DNA from: Kryptolebias marmoratus
Taxonomy: Eukaryota; Chordata; Actinopteri; Cyprinodontiformes; Rivulidae
Length of the DNA stretch: 64,000 bases
NCBI RefSeq assembly: GCF_001649575.2
Contig: NC_051430.1
Span: 34,646,098-34,710,097 of the forward strand
Reading direction: 5' to 3'
In this document: piece after piece, positions 39,756 to 51,600 of the stretch
Layout of the letters: each line of letters starts with the position of its first letter
Numbering within the stretch: position 1 is the stretch's first letter
Program-made: the position numbers and the translations under genes
The notes under the pieces: model-generated
What the model saw: the letters and a program-made list of their open reading frames with translations, nothing else
Databases searched by the model: none
What the model was told of the DNA's origin: nothing

Positions 39756-39763
39756 CTTCAGCA
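39756..39763 (-). other. slc38a2: slc38a2 5' UTR part of the start-codon exon
   Basis: The minus-strand acceptor CCCCTCAG is followed by eight untranslated bases and then the ATG. An upstream non-coding exon is therefore required. Confidence 0.65.
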
Positions 39764-40328
39764 CTGAGGGGGGGGAGAAAAAAGGGCAGCGGTTAGAGTT
39801 TGGGTTCCTCACCCCCCCTCCTTCCTCTTTTCTTTTTGTATTGTTCTACCTGCTCCCTCACAGAGCTGCTGCGCCTTTACGCATCAGGTCACGTGACTGT
39901 TACTGCGCGAAGGGAGGGGGTGATGACGCATCGGTAAGTGGAAAAATACCAGAGTTACATCCTGCTGCCCATCAAGCAGCGGCTCCTCTGAGGATGCTCC
40001 ACGCAAAGAAAAAATTCCGCAGTGCGCGCCACTGACTTTTTACCCAAACCTCAGCATGCCAAAAAAAAAAAAAAAAAAACACAACAAAAAGAGAGAGAGG
40101 GGGGGATCTTTTTGTAGCTCAAGACACATTATGACATGACATTAAGAGAAGAAAAAAATACAAATAACTAAAAATGTTTATTTCTTATTCTTAAAAAAAA
40201 AAGCGCAAAAACCCAAATGGTGTCCTCCTCCCCGCAGCCGGCTCCGACAGAAACAAAGACACGTGTTGTTCTCCATTTATGGACACGGCGGCGGTGTGTC
40301 CATTTTTTCCGCCCTGACTCATGCCCGG

Positions 40329-40329
40329 A

Positions 40330-40373
<44 letters not shown>
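40329..40373 (+). repeat. (CA)n microsatellite in slc38a2 5' region
   Basis: About 22 CA units within the presumed first intron of slc38a2. Confidence 0.95.
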
Positions 40374-40375
<2 letters not shown>

Positions 40376-40737
40376 AAACACACTCTCTCTAAATGTGCGG
40401 CTTTTACGTATCAGAACCGCAGCATCTCTGTCACACATCATCATTTATTTAAACGTTTTAAAAACGACCTCATCTTAGTTGTTCCTCCAGATTTCAACCT
40501 TTAACAGCTTCTAAAGTCATTCATTGCCTGAACAGAAATGCCACGAGGCTCAACACACCGTTTATTCGTGTGGAAATAAAGCTGAAAAAGCTGAATTCAG
40601 TTAATTTATTCCAACACGACGAGCTTTAATTATTAGGCACAGAAAGGCCTTTTTTATTTGAATATTTGGCTTCCTGTAATCTGAAAGCGCACCTCCTACA
40701 GCTGGTAATTTTCCACCCTCGCAGAAGAAGATCTTAC

Positions 40738-41090
40738 CTTTTCACAGGATGGAGCTAAAAATCCTTCAGTGATGGAGATAAAGGAAAATCAGAAACAAAA
40801 ATAAAGACAAATCCGGAGGATAAAAATTAGAATGATCCTTGACAATGAATGAAAGAATCAGGTCAGATTTTTTTTAAAGCAACAAAAAGCAGCTCGACTA
40901 GAAATACTACAAGGAACTGATTTTGGATGGATTTGTTTTAAATATATATATTTAAAAAAAAAAAAGAGGATTAAATTCCCGGTGATGAAACGCGTTCGGA
41001 CAAGGAGAGCAGCTCGGTTCTGATGGAGGGGGATGAGGGGCTGATGCCTTTAATGGCGAGGAAGCTGGGAGGGATCAGCCTGGGTGGAGA
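40738..41090 (-). other. slc38a2: Possible slc38a2 non-coding exon 1
   Basis: On the minus strand the donor GAAAAG|GTAAGAT sits at 40737/40738 and would splice to the acceptor after 39763, a 974-bp intron. A non-coding first exon is usual for SLC38A2. The upstream limit is a guess: TGTATACAAT near 41118 is TATA-like. Confidence 0.35.
40983..40991 (+). promoter_or_regulatory. slc38a2: ATF4/CARE-type motif near slc38a2 exon 1
   Basis: TGATGAAAC equals the known nutrient-sensing element of the asparagine synthetase promoter. It lies within the presumed slc38a2 first exon. Evidence is sequence match only. Confidence 0.3.
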
Positions 41091-41330
41091 CTGTTTTACG
41101 CACGGCGGTGACGCGCGGATTGTATACAAACAGAGAAAACCACAGGCTGTCCCAGGAGGGGCAGAGGGAGGGGAGAGGGGGGAGAGAGGGGGGAGAGAAA
41201 ACTTCAATTCTTCAACAGAGGACAGAGACAAGTGTCCAAACAGAGCTGTTTCCAGCGGACAGACCACCGAGGACAGACCCCGAGTTAGTTCAGCGGAAAC
41301 GGCCGCGTTAGGTATGGAATAACAACAGTG

Positions 41331-42767
41331 CCAAAAATGTAAAAAAATAAAACTCATTTTAAAAATGTAAAAACAAGGAGGGAGGAAACATGAAGCCATA
41401 ATAAAAAGGAAGAAAATAGTTGGAAGTGAGAAAAACAAAACAATAATCTAAAATGTTACTTTTATTTTTAATTTACACGTATTTGTTTAATACTTATTTT
41501 TTATTCAGTTTTCAGTGTTTACTTTAATAATGCGTTGAACACATTTGCCCGGAAACAAAATCTTTTACGTCTATTGTGTTTCTGTAGAGATTGTCCAGTT
41601 TTTCCGCCATTTTTTTTGTAGCTTCAACCTGTCTGTCAGTTTTCCACTGGCTCCTCCCTTCATTACCGTGATTCAATCTCATCCTTATCTAATGAAATAG
41701 ATGTTCATTCATTTACTTATATGGAAAAAAGCGAACGCCCCGTGGAGATCACGTTTTTAACCCATTCAGTTAGCATGGGGCATGCTAATTGCTATCTTCA
41801 CCCATCCGAATCATTGATTTCAGGTGTTCCAATCCCTTCCGCGGCCACAGGTGTAAAATAACGCAGACTAGCAGCTAGCTAACAAGGCCAAGTTAGCTCG
41901 CTACGTTTGTTTTGAACAGAATATTTAGGCGTGTCTTGGGCTCGAGTAACGACAGCAGCATGCTAAAAAAAGGTTAGCATGTTTGTGACAGCGGCCCTGA
42001 CAGACAGATCCACTTCAGGATATCTGACTTGGTGTAAACGGGACGTATGTGGATCCAGATAAGACCTCCATGTTTGAATGAGATTACGCCCAAACAGGGC
42101 TGGTTTATCCAGCTGCGTTAGGTGTGTGTGTGTGTGTGTTATTAATGCTGGTGTTACTAAGAGATCAGCACGCTGTTACTCGTCCACAAGTAAAACACTT
42201 TCTTCTGATGCAACTCCTCCAAAAGTTGCATCAGTTGGTAAATACCATCACTTCATTTGTTTTGTTTTTTTTTGTTTTTTTGCGCAATTTTAACAACTGC
42301 TGCTTTGACTCCTACAGCTGCAGCAGCGATGAATGATTTATGGATTGTAAATTATTCATCGGGTTGCTTTAACTTTACACACCTGAGTCATTCTGAAAGC
42401 ACATTTCCTCAGAGGTTTCAGGTTTCACATGTGACAGACACAACGTTGTCGCTTCACCCCTGAAATGTTTCCGTAGGGAAAGTGCCCGCCTTTGTTGATA
42501 TATTATACAACATTATTGTTTCTGTCAATCTTTAACTGCTCCTGCTGGCGTCGTTATCGTGTCACACGTTCAGAAATTTTCCTTTTGGAAAAACAGGACC
42601 GACACGTTTTAATCCAATGTGGCATTTTTATGTTGTTTGTAACTACACTGTGCTGTTTGTGTCGAGGGAGACACACAAACAGGAAACAATGAAGCAATTC
42701 TCATTGTCTCTGGCAGCTGTTATCTGTTGTTTTATGCAAATAATGTTTAAGTCTATTCTGCATTTAC
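41331..42767. other. Upstream of slc38a2, no gene seen
   Basis: AT-rich sequence with a short (GT)n tract at ~42123-42139 and the CARE-type inverted pair (42205-42234). No exon or known repeat is supported elsewhere. Confidence 0.4.
42205..42234. promoter_or_regulatory. slc38a2: Inverted pair of CARE-type motifs upstream of slc38a2
   Basis: CTGATGCAACT and AGTTGCATCAG form perfect 11-bp inverted arms around an 8-bp spacer. Each arm contains TGATGCAAC, an ATF4-type CARE variant. It lies about 1.1 kb upstream of the presumed slc38a2 exon 1. Confidence 0.35.
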
Positions 42768-43329
42768 CAATCCCTCCAGGATTTCACGGGCATTTTTCTA
42801 AAAGTTGCCATTTTTTTGTACTAAAATCAATAAACAACCATAACTTTTAATATCTAAACCAAAAATCCTTCCTAGTTTTGTAAGATAATTCCCAACAAAC
42901 ATTGACATTCTCAAAAGGTGCTTTATTTGAGAACTTTGATAGCTTCTAAACTGACATTCATGAGCATTTCTGGATTGTCCCTGGTCTGCNNNNNNNNNNN
43001 NNNNNNNNNNNNNNNNNNNNNNNNNNNNNNNNNNGCATTAGCGGCCATTTTGGCTTCGGTCGCTGCTCCTGCACGCTCCCGGCATTCTGATGTTAACAGG
43101 AAGTGACGTCACGTGTCTTCTTCCTGAGTTATTTGGGCTTATTTTGTATTCCACGCTACACAAACCCACAAAGAAGAGACTAGACCGCAGAAACGGTGGC
43201 AAATCACTTCAGAAACAATAAATATGGGTTAAAGTTGTGGTGTTTTGGGCAAAGTTGCGATTTTGCGGGGTTTGCTTGATTTTGCAATAATAGTTGCGAT
43301 CGCAACATCGCAAAATCCTGGAGGGTCTG
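42768..43329 (+). repeat. ~0.7 kb element (copy E), interrupted by N gap
   Basis: It starts CAATCCCTCCAGG and ends CCTGGAGGGTCTG. Both halves match copy F. Forty-five N (42990-43034) replace the centre, so its true length is unknown. Confidence 0.85.
42990..43034. other. Assembly gap (45 N)
   Basis: Undetermined bases inside copy E of the ~0.7 kb element. Confidence 1.
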
Positions 43330-43570
43330 AATAACTCGTGCTAACAAACAGGTGAAGTTAAACAATCTTACATGGCGGATCATGCAACCTACAGCTTCAA
43401 TGATTTAAAAAAAACAAAAGAAGATGTTTGAATTTATTGTAGAGTTGCATCAAGATGCATCTCCACCACAGGACCTCTACAAGAATTGGTAGAAGTCCTT
43501 TAATTTGGTTGGCGGCACAGATCCAGGTTTGAACCAATAAACTTGAGGTTGGGGCTTTAGGAAGCCCATT

Positions 43571-43605
<35 letters not shown>

Positions 43606-44998
43606 AAAAAATTTAGGTGTAGACAGGGCAACAAACAATTAATTTAATTTCCACCCTAATGCAAACTTTAGTTATATATCATTCCATCTGGGGGTAAAAA
43701 GGGTTCAAATAAATCCTTAAAAATGCCAAATGTTGATGTTGTTATGTAACCAAGTAAAGAAAAATAAAAGGAAGAAGTTTACTCAGTCGTTCTTTTATCC
43801 TATTTCCGTTTCCCTCAGTCAACCACACGTATTTGCGTTTTACAGGCCTCAGTGTGTGAGTCAACTGCAGATCCGAGGCAGATTTAAACAAAACTGAAAC
43901 ACTGGGAGGGGGTTTTTAGTGCGCGATGACATCAGAATTAAAGGTAATGAAAGACGTAAACAGATAAAGATTATGGTACCGAGTACACATCCAGGAGAGA
44001 CTCCACAGGACAAAGTGGGCGTGGTCAGTAAGTTAAATGAGACCAATTGAGCGAAGGGGAGCTTGGTAACAAATATGCAAGTTGCTCTGTAATTAGTCCT
44101 CGTTACGCTTCACATTCGACCCACAAACCCTGCTGCCAGCGCTTCTAATAAAGCTCATTTGGCTCGGAAGCTCACCAAGTTTAAGAAACAAGGCTTTCAC
44201 TGTAACGCCGTCTGGATTTGAGCGGCTGGGAGCGTACAGTACAGAGATTATTCCCCTCTGCTCGCTAAGCCCCGAACAATGCCGCTCAGCAAACCTCCGA
44301 GGGCGTGTTTGAGAAGAAATCCTTCAGGAATTTGTGCGCACCTGAAGAAGAAAACGAGACAAAGCCAGCGATGCTTGGTCATTTTGTTTTGTTTGTTTTA
44401 GGTATCGTTATCTGCGCCTGTCGCCTGCAGGAGGAAATGATGCAAGAATCAGATTTCCTTTCAAACTACCAGAAAAAGAAACCACAAACCGAAACTTTTT
44501 ACTGAGACGCAAAAAAAAGAGTTAAAATGAAACCGAACTAAAAGTTCTGTTTGATTATGATTGCCCCTAAAAAAAAAACACAACTGTTTGACTTTGTTTG
44601 TTCTTGTTTTGGACAGAAACCCTCGTAAAAAACTCAACAGATTCAGTTCCTGTAAGTGAATTATAAGAAACCTGTCCTCAGAAAGAATGCAGCCGCCGTT
44701 AATTGAGTTCTGATTGTCGTGCCGTGCGTCAGGCCGAGTCCACACCTACACGAATATTTGGCTTCTAAAAATACCCGTGTACACACGGTTTTAAAAAACT
44801 CTGAGAACTCAAACAAATCGATTATTAGAAGGCAGGTATAAATAGCTGTTTGTTTGTCTGTAACAAACTACAACTGCAGGTCGACAAAAGGTCCAAATTT
44901 AAACGGGTGCTTTTAGAGATTTTGGTGTTTGAGTTTATTGGGTCTTTAAAGGTGTAGATTTCTAAAATAGATGTGGTGTTTTTCTAAAATGTGATCTA
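43330..44998. other. Intergenic, no gene seen
   Basis: A (TA)n microsatellite lies at ~43574-43601. The remainder is AT-rich with short frames only. Confidence 0.45.
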
Positions 44999-45511
44999 GG
45001 CTGCACTCACACCAGTCGGCTTTAATCCAACTCTAGTTCGTTTGCATAGAAAGTCCGGTTTGTTTGGGGAGGTGTGAACGTGCAATCGAACTCTGGTCCG
45101 CCTAAAAACCTCGGTCGGTTCGGTTGTAGTGAACTGTGGCATATGTGAACACAAGCGGACCAGAGATCGCTCCAAAAGCAGGAAGTGGACTACAGCACAG
45201 GGCCTTCTGGGTAAACTAACATGTGTTTCTACCACTAGAAGGAGAAATGACTCGCGGTCAGACGTGGAGTGAAAAAATCCTAAAAGCCTTAAAATTTGAC
45301 ACCGCTCCATTTTTGTTTCCTTTTCCATTAGAAGGAAGTTGCGCTCAGTGTCTTCTTTGTGTCGTTTCCTTCAGTAGTTCTCGGTGCGCGCCACCACAGG
45401 CGAGGAGGGGAACAGGTCGCTCAAAGGGTTCGGCTCGAAAATGGAACAAATGTTGACATTTTGGTCCCAAATTGAACCGAGTCTACGGGACTATCAAGTG
45501 TGAAAACAGCT
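44999..45511. mobile_element. MITE-like repeat (GTTCGGTTGTAGTGAACTG family)
   Basis: The left part GCTGCACTCACACCAG and the right part ending AAGTGTGAAAACAGCTG are roughly inverted. The interior words AAGTCCGGTTTGTTTGG, GTGAACACAAGCGGACC and GGAAGTGGACTACAG recur in other fish genomes as a non-autonomous DNA transposon (from memory). No coding capacity. Confidence 0.5.
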
Positions 45512-46784
45512 GAAATCTCAGTTACAACATTGAGCCAGAGCCAAAAACATCTGTTAGCTTAGCATAGCATGAAAAGAACAGCAGTCTGTTTTATTTTATC
45601 GTGATTTATTTTTTATATATGGCACAACTTACACCCAGCTCAACTGCATTCCAGCTGCAACTTGGAAGATCGGTGGAATTTGCTAACTGTTGTTAGCGAT
45701 ACACAATAATGAGCGAACCAAACCAACGCTGCCCGGTCGAGGAGCACTTCCTCCCGGCCGCCACAGCCACGAAGAGCCGCCTGTGTCTCTGCAGTCTTTT
45801 AAAGTTCACAGGTTTCTAAGTTTTGCTGGATTAGTCATAAAGACGGCTGCAGCCTCCAGCTGCTTCTCAGACAACTTCTGACCAATCACACGACACCTGC
45901 GTCGGGAAGCGGCGGACGAAGCTGCTGCGTTTTCACCACACGACTGAGCGCCGACCGTGTGACTTCTCCTGGAGGATGGAAAGGCCCTTAAAGGTCACTT
46001 AAGGCTTTCTTTAACAGCTAATTAATATTTGGCATGGACGAAACCTCCATCCCAACGTTGGTGAAACAGGGTTGACAACATTTTACGTTAAAGTGTCGGG
46101 CGGCTCCTCGTGCACACCTACAGCACAGTCATGCACAGATTTCAGAGGTTTAAAATATAAAATCAGACCCATTTTGCAACTTTACACAACCTCGATGGGT
46201 TTATACACAGGGACTGTACCCAGTCACCCCGGGGTTAATCACATCCATGTTCTCAGCCCCGAGCACATTGTGTTTAACCGTACCCGTATCCCACCAAGCC
46301 CCCCCTCCTGAGTTCAGCCCGGATCACTAACAACACCTCTACCCTCTGAGAATTATATATTTATTAACTTTTCATACGAACTCGCATTAGATCTGGGTAT
46401 TTTTTTTTATTTTTCGCTCCTCAGCCATGCTTACCTCATCCCCACTGTGTGTTCTTGGAACAGTTAGCCACCGAGGAGGATCTTTATTACAATAAAGACA
46501 GTATTTCTGGTTTCCAAGTGAGAGATAATACGATCAGCCGGAGCATTATTAAGAAAACAGAGGTCGATGGGTTTTTGTTCCCTTGGCTCTTGGTGCGAGC
46601 AAAAAAAAAAAAGATTACTGGTGGAAACCCGACAGATGCAACCAGGTTCTTTCCATTAGAGAAGAATTAGATGGGATGAGCCGAGCTGGAGATACAGAAG
46701 GTGGCTTGTAAAGATTATTGTTTATATCTGTTCCCATGGAGCCAAAAGGGATGGTTTTTTGTGGTGTTTTACAGTTGCTTAAAT
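45512..46784. other. Intergenic, no gene seen
   Basis: Nothing beyond short frames and AT-rich sequence was seen. Confidence 0.4.
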
Positions 46785-47502
46785 CAGTCCCTCCAGGATT
46801 TTGCAGGCATTTTTTGTGATTGTTGCGGCTAAAAAGCCTGATTTCGCGGGGCATTTTCCTAAAAGTTGTGATTTTTTTTTTTACTAAAATCAATAAACCA
46901 TAACTTTTAATATCTAAACCAAAAATTCTTCCTAGTTTTGTAAGATAATTTCCAACAAACATTGACATTCTCAAAAGCTGCTTTATTTGAGAACTTTGAG
47001 AGCTTCTAAACTGACATTCATGAGCATTTCTGGATCGTCCCTGGTCTGCAGCTCTCCTCACATGTTTTGCAGACACAAAGTGTTTGTCGATGCGTTTATG
47101 TTCCATGATTACACTGCAGGACGTGCAAAACAGCTGCAGCTGGGGAGGAAACTGGTTTGCTGAAATCTTTGTGGGCAAATGTGAAGCATTAGCGCACATT
47201 TAGGCTTCGGTCGCTGCTCCTGCACGCTCCCGGCATTCTGACGTTAACAGGAAGTGATGTCATGTGTCTTCTTCCTGAGTTATTTGGGGTTATTTTGTAT
47301 TCCACGCTACACAAACCCACAAAGAAGAGACTAGACCACAGAAACGGTGGCGAATCACTTCAGAAACAATAAATATTGGGTTAAAGTTGCGGGAAAGTTG
47401 CAGTGTTTTGGACAAAGTTGCAAAAAGTTGCAATTTCGTGGGGTTTGCTTGATTTTGTGTTAATAGTTGCGATCGCAACATCGCGAAATCCTGGAGGGTC
47501 TG
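46785..47502 (+). repeat. ~0.7 kb non-autonomous transposon-like element, complete copy (copy F)
   Basis: 718 bp with terminal inverted repeats CAGTCCCTCCAGGATTT and AAATCCTGGAGGGTCTG. The flanks share TTAAAT, a possible target duplication. Subterminal features are the palindrome GTTGCGATCGCAAC and repeated AGTTGC words. No transposase frame. Other copies: 1-150, 1862-1986, 15148-15539, 24731-25134, 42768-43329 and 60446-61238. The ends are hAT-like, but the target duplications (6-7 bp) do not settle the superfamily. Confidence 0.85.
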
Positions 47503-48388
47503 TTAAATGAACTTTTCTTTTAATTTTTGCAGCTGTTTTTGCTTGTCTTAAAATATGTCTCTTTTTTTGTCGATGGTGTCGGGTGCATCCATACGACTGC
47601 CGTTGGACGCTGCCAACACAAAGGAGGCTGGTGGCCATCAGACTGAAAGGCAAACAATCCACTGAAGAGGAAGTGAGTCCTCATTTGGAAACCTTATTGT
47701 GTCGTTCACACAGAAGGCGTGGTTGATCCTGATCGGACATGAGGACCGCGACGGGATAAAGGACGCTACGTAAACACGCCTGAGCTAAACAAGACTTAAA
47801 ACAGTGGGAAATCCCACAGAGGTCTAACCATTGCGAACGCTTTACAGAAACGTTTTTACTCTTGGAATTTAAAAAACAAAATGTTACAATTCATTATTTC
47901 GTGCTGGTCCTCAAGTCAGCTCCAACATGATACTATTTCCCTCAAAACTCGTAACTCTTCCAGCTCCAAGTAAAATAAAACAGTAGGGTTGGTTAATTGT
48001 TGCGCTCAGTGACCAGGATAAGGATTATTAGTAATTCAAGTCAAGACTTTGACCTGTCCAGGGGAAACCCCGCCTCTCACACAATGACCGCTAGAGATAT
48101 GGTTGTACAGCACTTTATCTAGCCCAAGGACTCCAAAGCGCTTCACACTACAATCATTCACCCATTCACACACTGATGGGTGAATGGGTGAGCCACTCCT
48201 GAGCCATTACCAATGTACAAACGAACAGAAATGAAAATAAATGGTTTCCAGTTCCAGTTCCAGTTGATTTTTTTGACCTTGGAAATCATAAAAAACGACT
48301 TCTGATAACAAACGAAACCCAACATGCTTCTGCTTTGAGGTTTTGGATCATGTTATGTTCGTGTTTCACTTGTGCCAAAGCTCTAGGG
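47503..48388. other. Intergenic with a short palindromic repeat
   Basis: CACCCATTCACACACTGATG followed by GGTGAATGGGTGA (48158-48190) lies in a segment with GCGCTTCACACTACAATC, a phrase common in fish interspersed repeats (from memory). No gene supported. Confidence 0.4.
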
Positions 48389-48599
48389 AAGGGGTGTCCA
48401 GTCCTGGTCCTCAGGGCCTCCATCCTGCAGGTTTTACTTGTTCCTCTGCTCCAACACACCTGATCTGAATCAGTGGGTGATTAACAGGCTTCTGCAGAAC
48501 ATGAAGAGGTGATTTAACCTCTGAATCAGGTGTGTTGGAGCAGGAAACAAGGAAAACCTGCAGGATGGAGGCCCTGAGGACCAGGATTGTCCACCTCTG
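48389..48599. mobile_element. Fold-back MITE (copy 2) with 8-bp target duplication
   Basis: 211 bp, starting AAGGGGTGTCCAGTCCTGG and ending CCAGGATTGTCCACCTCTG, flanked by perfect direct repeats CTCTAGGG (48381-48388 and 48600-48607). An 8-bp duplication is typical of hAT elements. It is very similar to 15721-15932. Confidence 0.88.
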
Positions 48600-48607
48600 C
48601 TCTAGGG

Positions 48608-51600
48608 CTTTTTACCAAACAATAATTAATTTCTAACTTGACCAAAGACCAATTTCAGCGCTCCATTCGGTGGAAATGTCCACGTTTCTTTTGTCCACCT
48701 TCCTACGCTAGAAGCCGAGCTAAAGGCTAAAATAAACGTTGAGGTAAGACGCCACTTTGATCCGCTGGTCAAAATCTCAATCTAACTTAATACATGAAAT
48801 ATTAAATTCAGCTTTCCAATGTCTAGATGTGCTGAAGCATCTATCAAATCGAGGGCATTACTGCTGTAATCCTCTTAGTGGTGGGAAAGTGGTTTAGTGG
48901 CCCATTCTTTATGACAGCCGTACAAACGGGGGATCACGTTAGTCTTAGGGGCCCCGGAGGGGCGGCCTCTCATCTAGCTCTCCCAAAACTTTCCACCCAG
49001 GACGGACCTCGGTGAACCTGCTGACTCCCCGCTCGCCTCTGCCAGCCTGCTGTTGGATATGAGATTCTTTTTTTTTTTACATTCACAAAGAACGAAAGAG
49101 GCAGAAGTGTGTCAGAGGTCGTGCCTCAACTTATTCCCGTTCAGTTTTTTCTTAAATTTATTCGTCCACATTGCAAATGTGAAAAAAAGGGTTTTAATTT
49201 AAAAAGAAACAATGCAAATTTACCAATCCTTCACACTTTATTTTTGCTTTCCAGATGAGAAGTGGCACAGTCTTATATCAGCTGATTGAGACAGAAGTCA
49301 CACAGGTAAATAGGCAGAACTACGGTGGCCCTGAAGTGCAAACCACTAAACACAACAACATGAACCTTCTGGAAGAGGTAGGAAAATATGAGACATCCCT
49401 GATTGGATGACAGCGCCATTTGGCTTTTAAACCTGAGGTTTGGTGATTGGACCTGAAAGCTTGTCCAGAGTCAGCTCGTATGTCGGTCCTGACTCAAAAT
49501 ACTCTTGGATAGCAGCAGCTACAGCTACGTTTGGGTCACCGGTAACATTTCAAAAACTTAGAATAACTTTCGGTTCAAAAGCCTGATTCAAGAAGCACAT
49601 GTTCTCGTATCTCAGATGGTTATATGTGTATGTTTTATAAATATAAATTTATGACCCACAGTAGTGACTGTCACTCAGTAAGTTTAGCTGGAAAACCAAA
49701 GGTGATTCTTTGACTCCAATGTTGTATTTGTCGGTTAGCCAATTTCTGTTGTAGATTCTGGTTTCAGTGTGCCACCCCAAGGTAATCAGGCACCTCTTTG
49801 AAAACCTTCTGGAAGCAGCTCTGCAAACCTCAGAGATGAGACCCTAAGAAACCAGATACCCCCCTTCAAGCCCTGCGATTCTGTCTATGAATATCCCAAA
49901 CTGAATCAGGGTTAAGAAGCAGCCCCTGGAATCTGCCGTGAATGATCCGAGGGTGCAGACCTTTGCGACGTGACGTGACGTCCACCCCCCACCCCCTCCC
50001 ACCGGGGGGACACGATCCTAAGATCCACCCGGTCAAACTCCCATGGCCACCTTACAACTCTGCACAAGTTTGATTGTCAAACCGCAGACTTTTTTAGAAA
50101 TAATCCATCAATCTTGTTCCCCTTTCCCATAAAACCATTGTTTTTTCCTCTTACTTGGCCTGGAAGGCAGTTGTGTTTTTAATGTAACATCATAAGGTTG
50201 CACTAACGTACGAGCAAGAAGGTAGAAACTCTGAAATCGGCCGTTTCGGATTCACTCCTCGCACGGCGCCCCCGCTGCTCGGCTCTGCGTCGGCGTACAT
50301 GTGTGTTTGTGTAGTTGTCCGTGATAGCGGAGCTCTGAAAACATAAATCCAGCCTTGACATTTCATCGCACCTGTGGGGAGCGAACACAGAAGGAAAGAC
50401 AGAGATGGGAACACAGAGGTGATTCAGTTCACTTCAGTGAGTAAGGTTAGGGCACTCCAACAGCACAGGCAAATTATCCACTTTATTCGAGTTTAAAAGT
50501 CTGTTTCTACAGGAGATTACACAAAAAACAAAAAGTTTACCTGACAGGCCTTCGCTAATATGGATTAATTTGTTGTTAAAGAAAGAAAAACCTACAAAGT
50601 TTTTAGTTTTTATTTTGCTTAAAAGTATAGTTTCCTCAAATAAATCAAAGCAAAGATCCCATATACTCAGACTATTCAGTACTACTCAGTACAATTAAAA
50701 TAAACATTGTCTGTCTGATAGCGAAATAGCTGGTCAACTACTGGACACATTTTATGTGAAAGTAATCGTTGGGTGTACAACATCTGGAGTCAACCCAAGT
50801 AAAGATGGCTGTCACAGCTTATCAGTCATATTTCTTTTACAGATATTAAACCAAAATCTGGTGTGGCCATCTTGGTTTTTGACGTGGCAACCCAATTTTC
50901 AACATCGACCTTACTTATGTCAAGACGCATCCACACACCAAAATGGAAGTCGGCACCTCGTTTTTTTTTTCAAGTTATGCAGCTCACAAGATGAACCCGG
51001 TTTCCAGGTTCCCTTTTTGCATTGGGGACAAAAACCAACAAATAAATACCATAAATTAGATTAAAAGCAAACTAAAACACAGAAACAACATTAAAGATGC
51101 AAACCTCTTGAGGGAAATTTGGATACTCTTTATGTACTGAAGACGATTGTTGCATCATCTAAAAATATACAACTTTATCTGCCCTTATCGCAGACATTAT
51201 TAGAGTTTAGGTAAATATGATGTCGTACAAAACAAAGGCTGATCAGTCAGAGAACAAGAAGTCCCTGTTAGACAGTTAACACGGCAGAAATGCCTCTGCT
51301 CAGACAGTTTCCTTTTCTGACATGTTACAGTCAAGAGGAAGTGAACAGCTTCCTGACGCTTAGAAAGAAGTGTGGCTGCCTGGAAATGATCTGATGTGTG
51401 ATAAACAAGAGCAAAACCCCAAGACAGGCAGCTTTAACATTCACAGGCCGGGCGCTAATCGCCGGAAAGAAGGTACGGAAGGGTTGTAAGGAGACCTCCC
51501 CCCTGAAAAACACTGTAATGATGAAATGGTATTTACGAAAGCTCCCAAAAGTTACTTCTATTGTTCTACTTCCATTTTTGGAAGCTGATTAACATGGCCG

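Noticed and set aside
40329..40373. CA tract considered as a functional promoter element
   Set aside because: A plain microsatellite; no evidence of function.
47381..47662. Minus-strand frame partly in the ~0.7 kb element
   Set aside because: It mixes repeat sequence with flanking DNA; no domain is seen.
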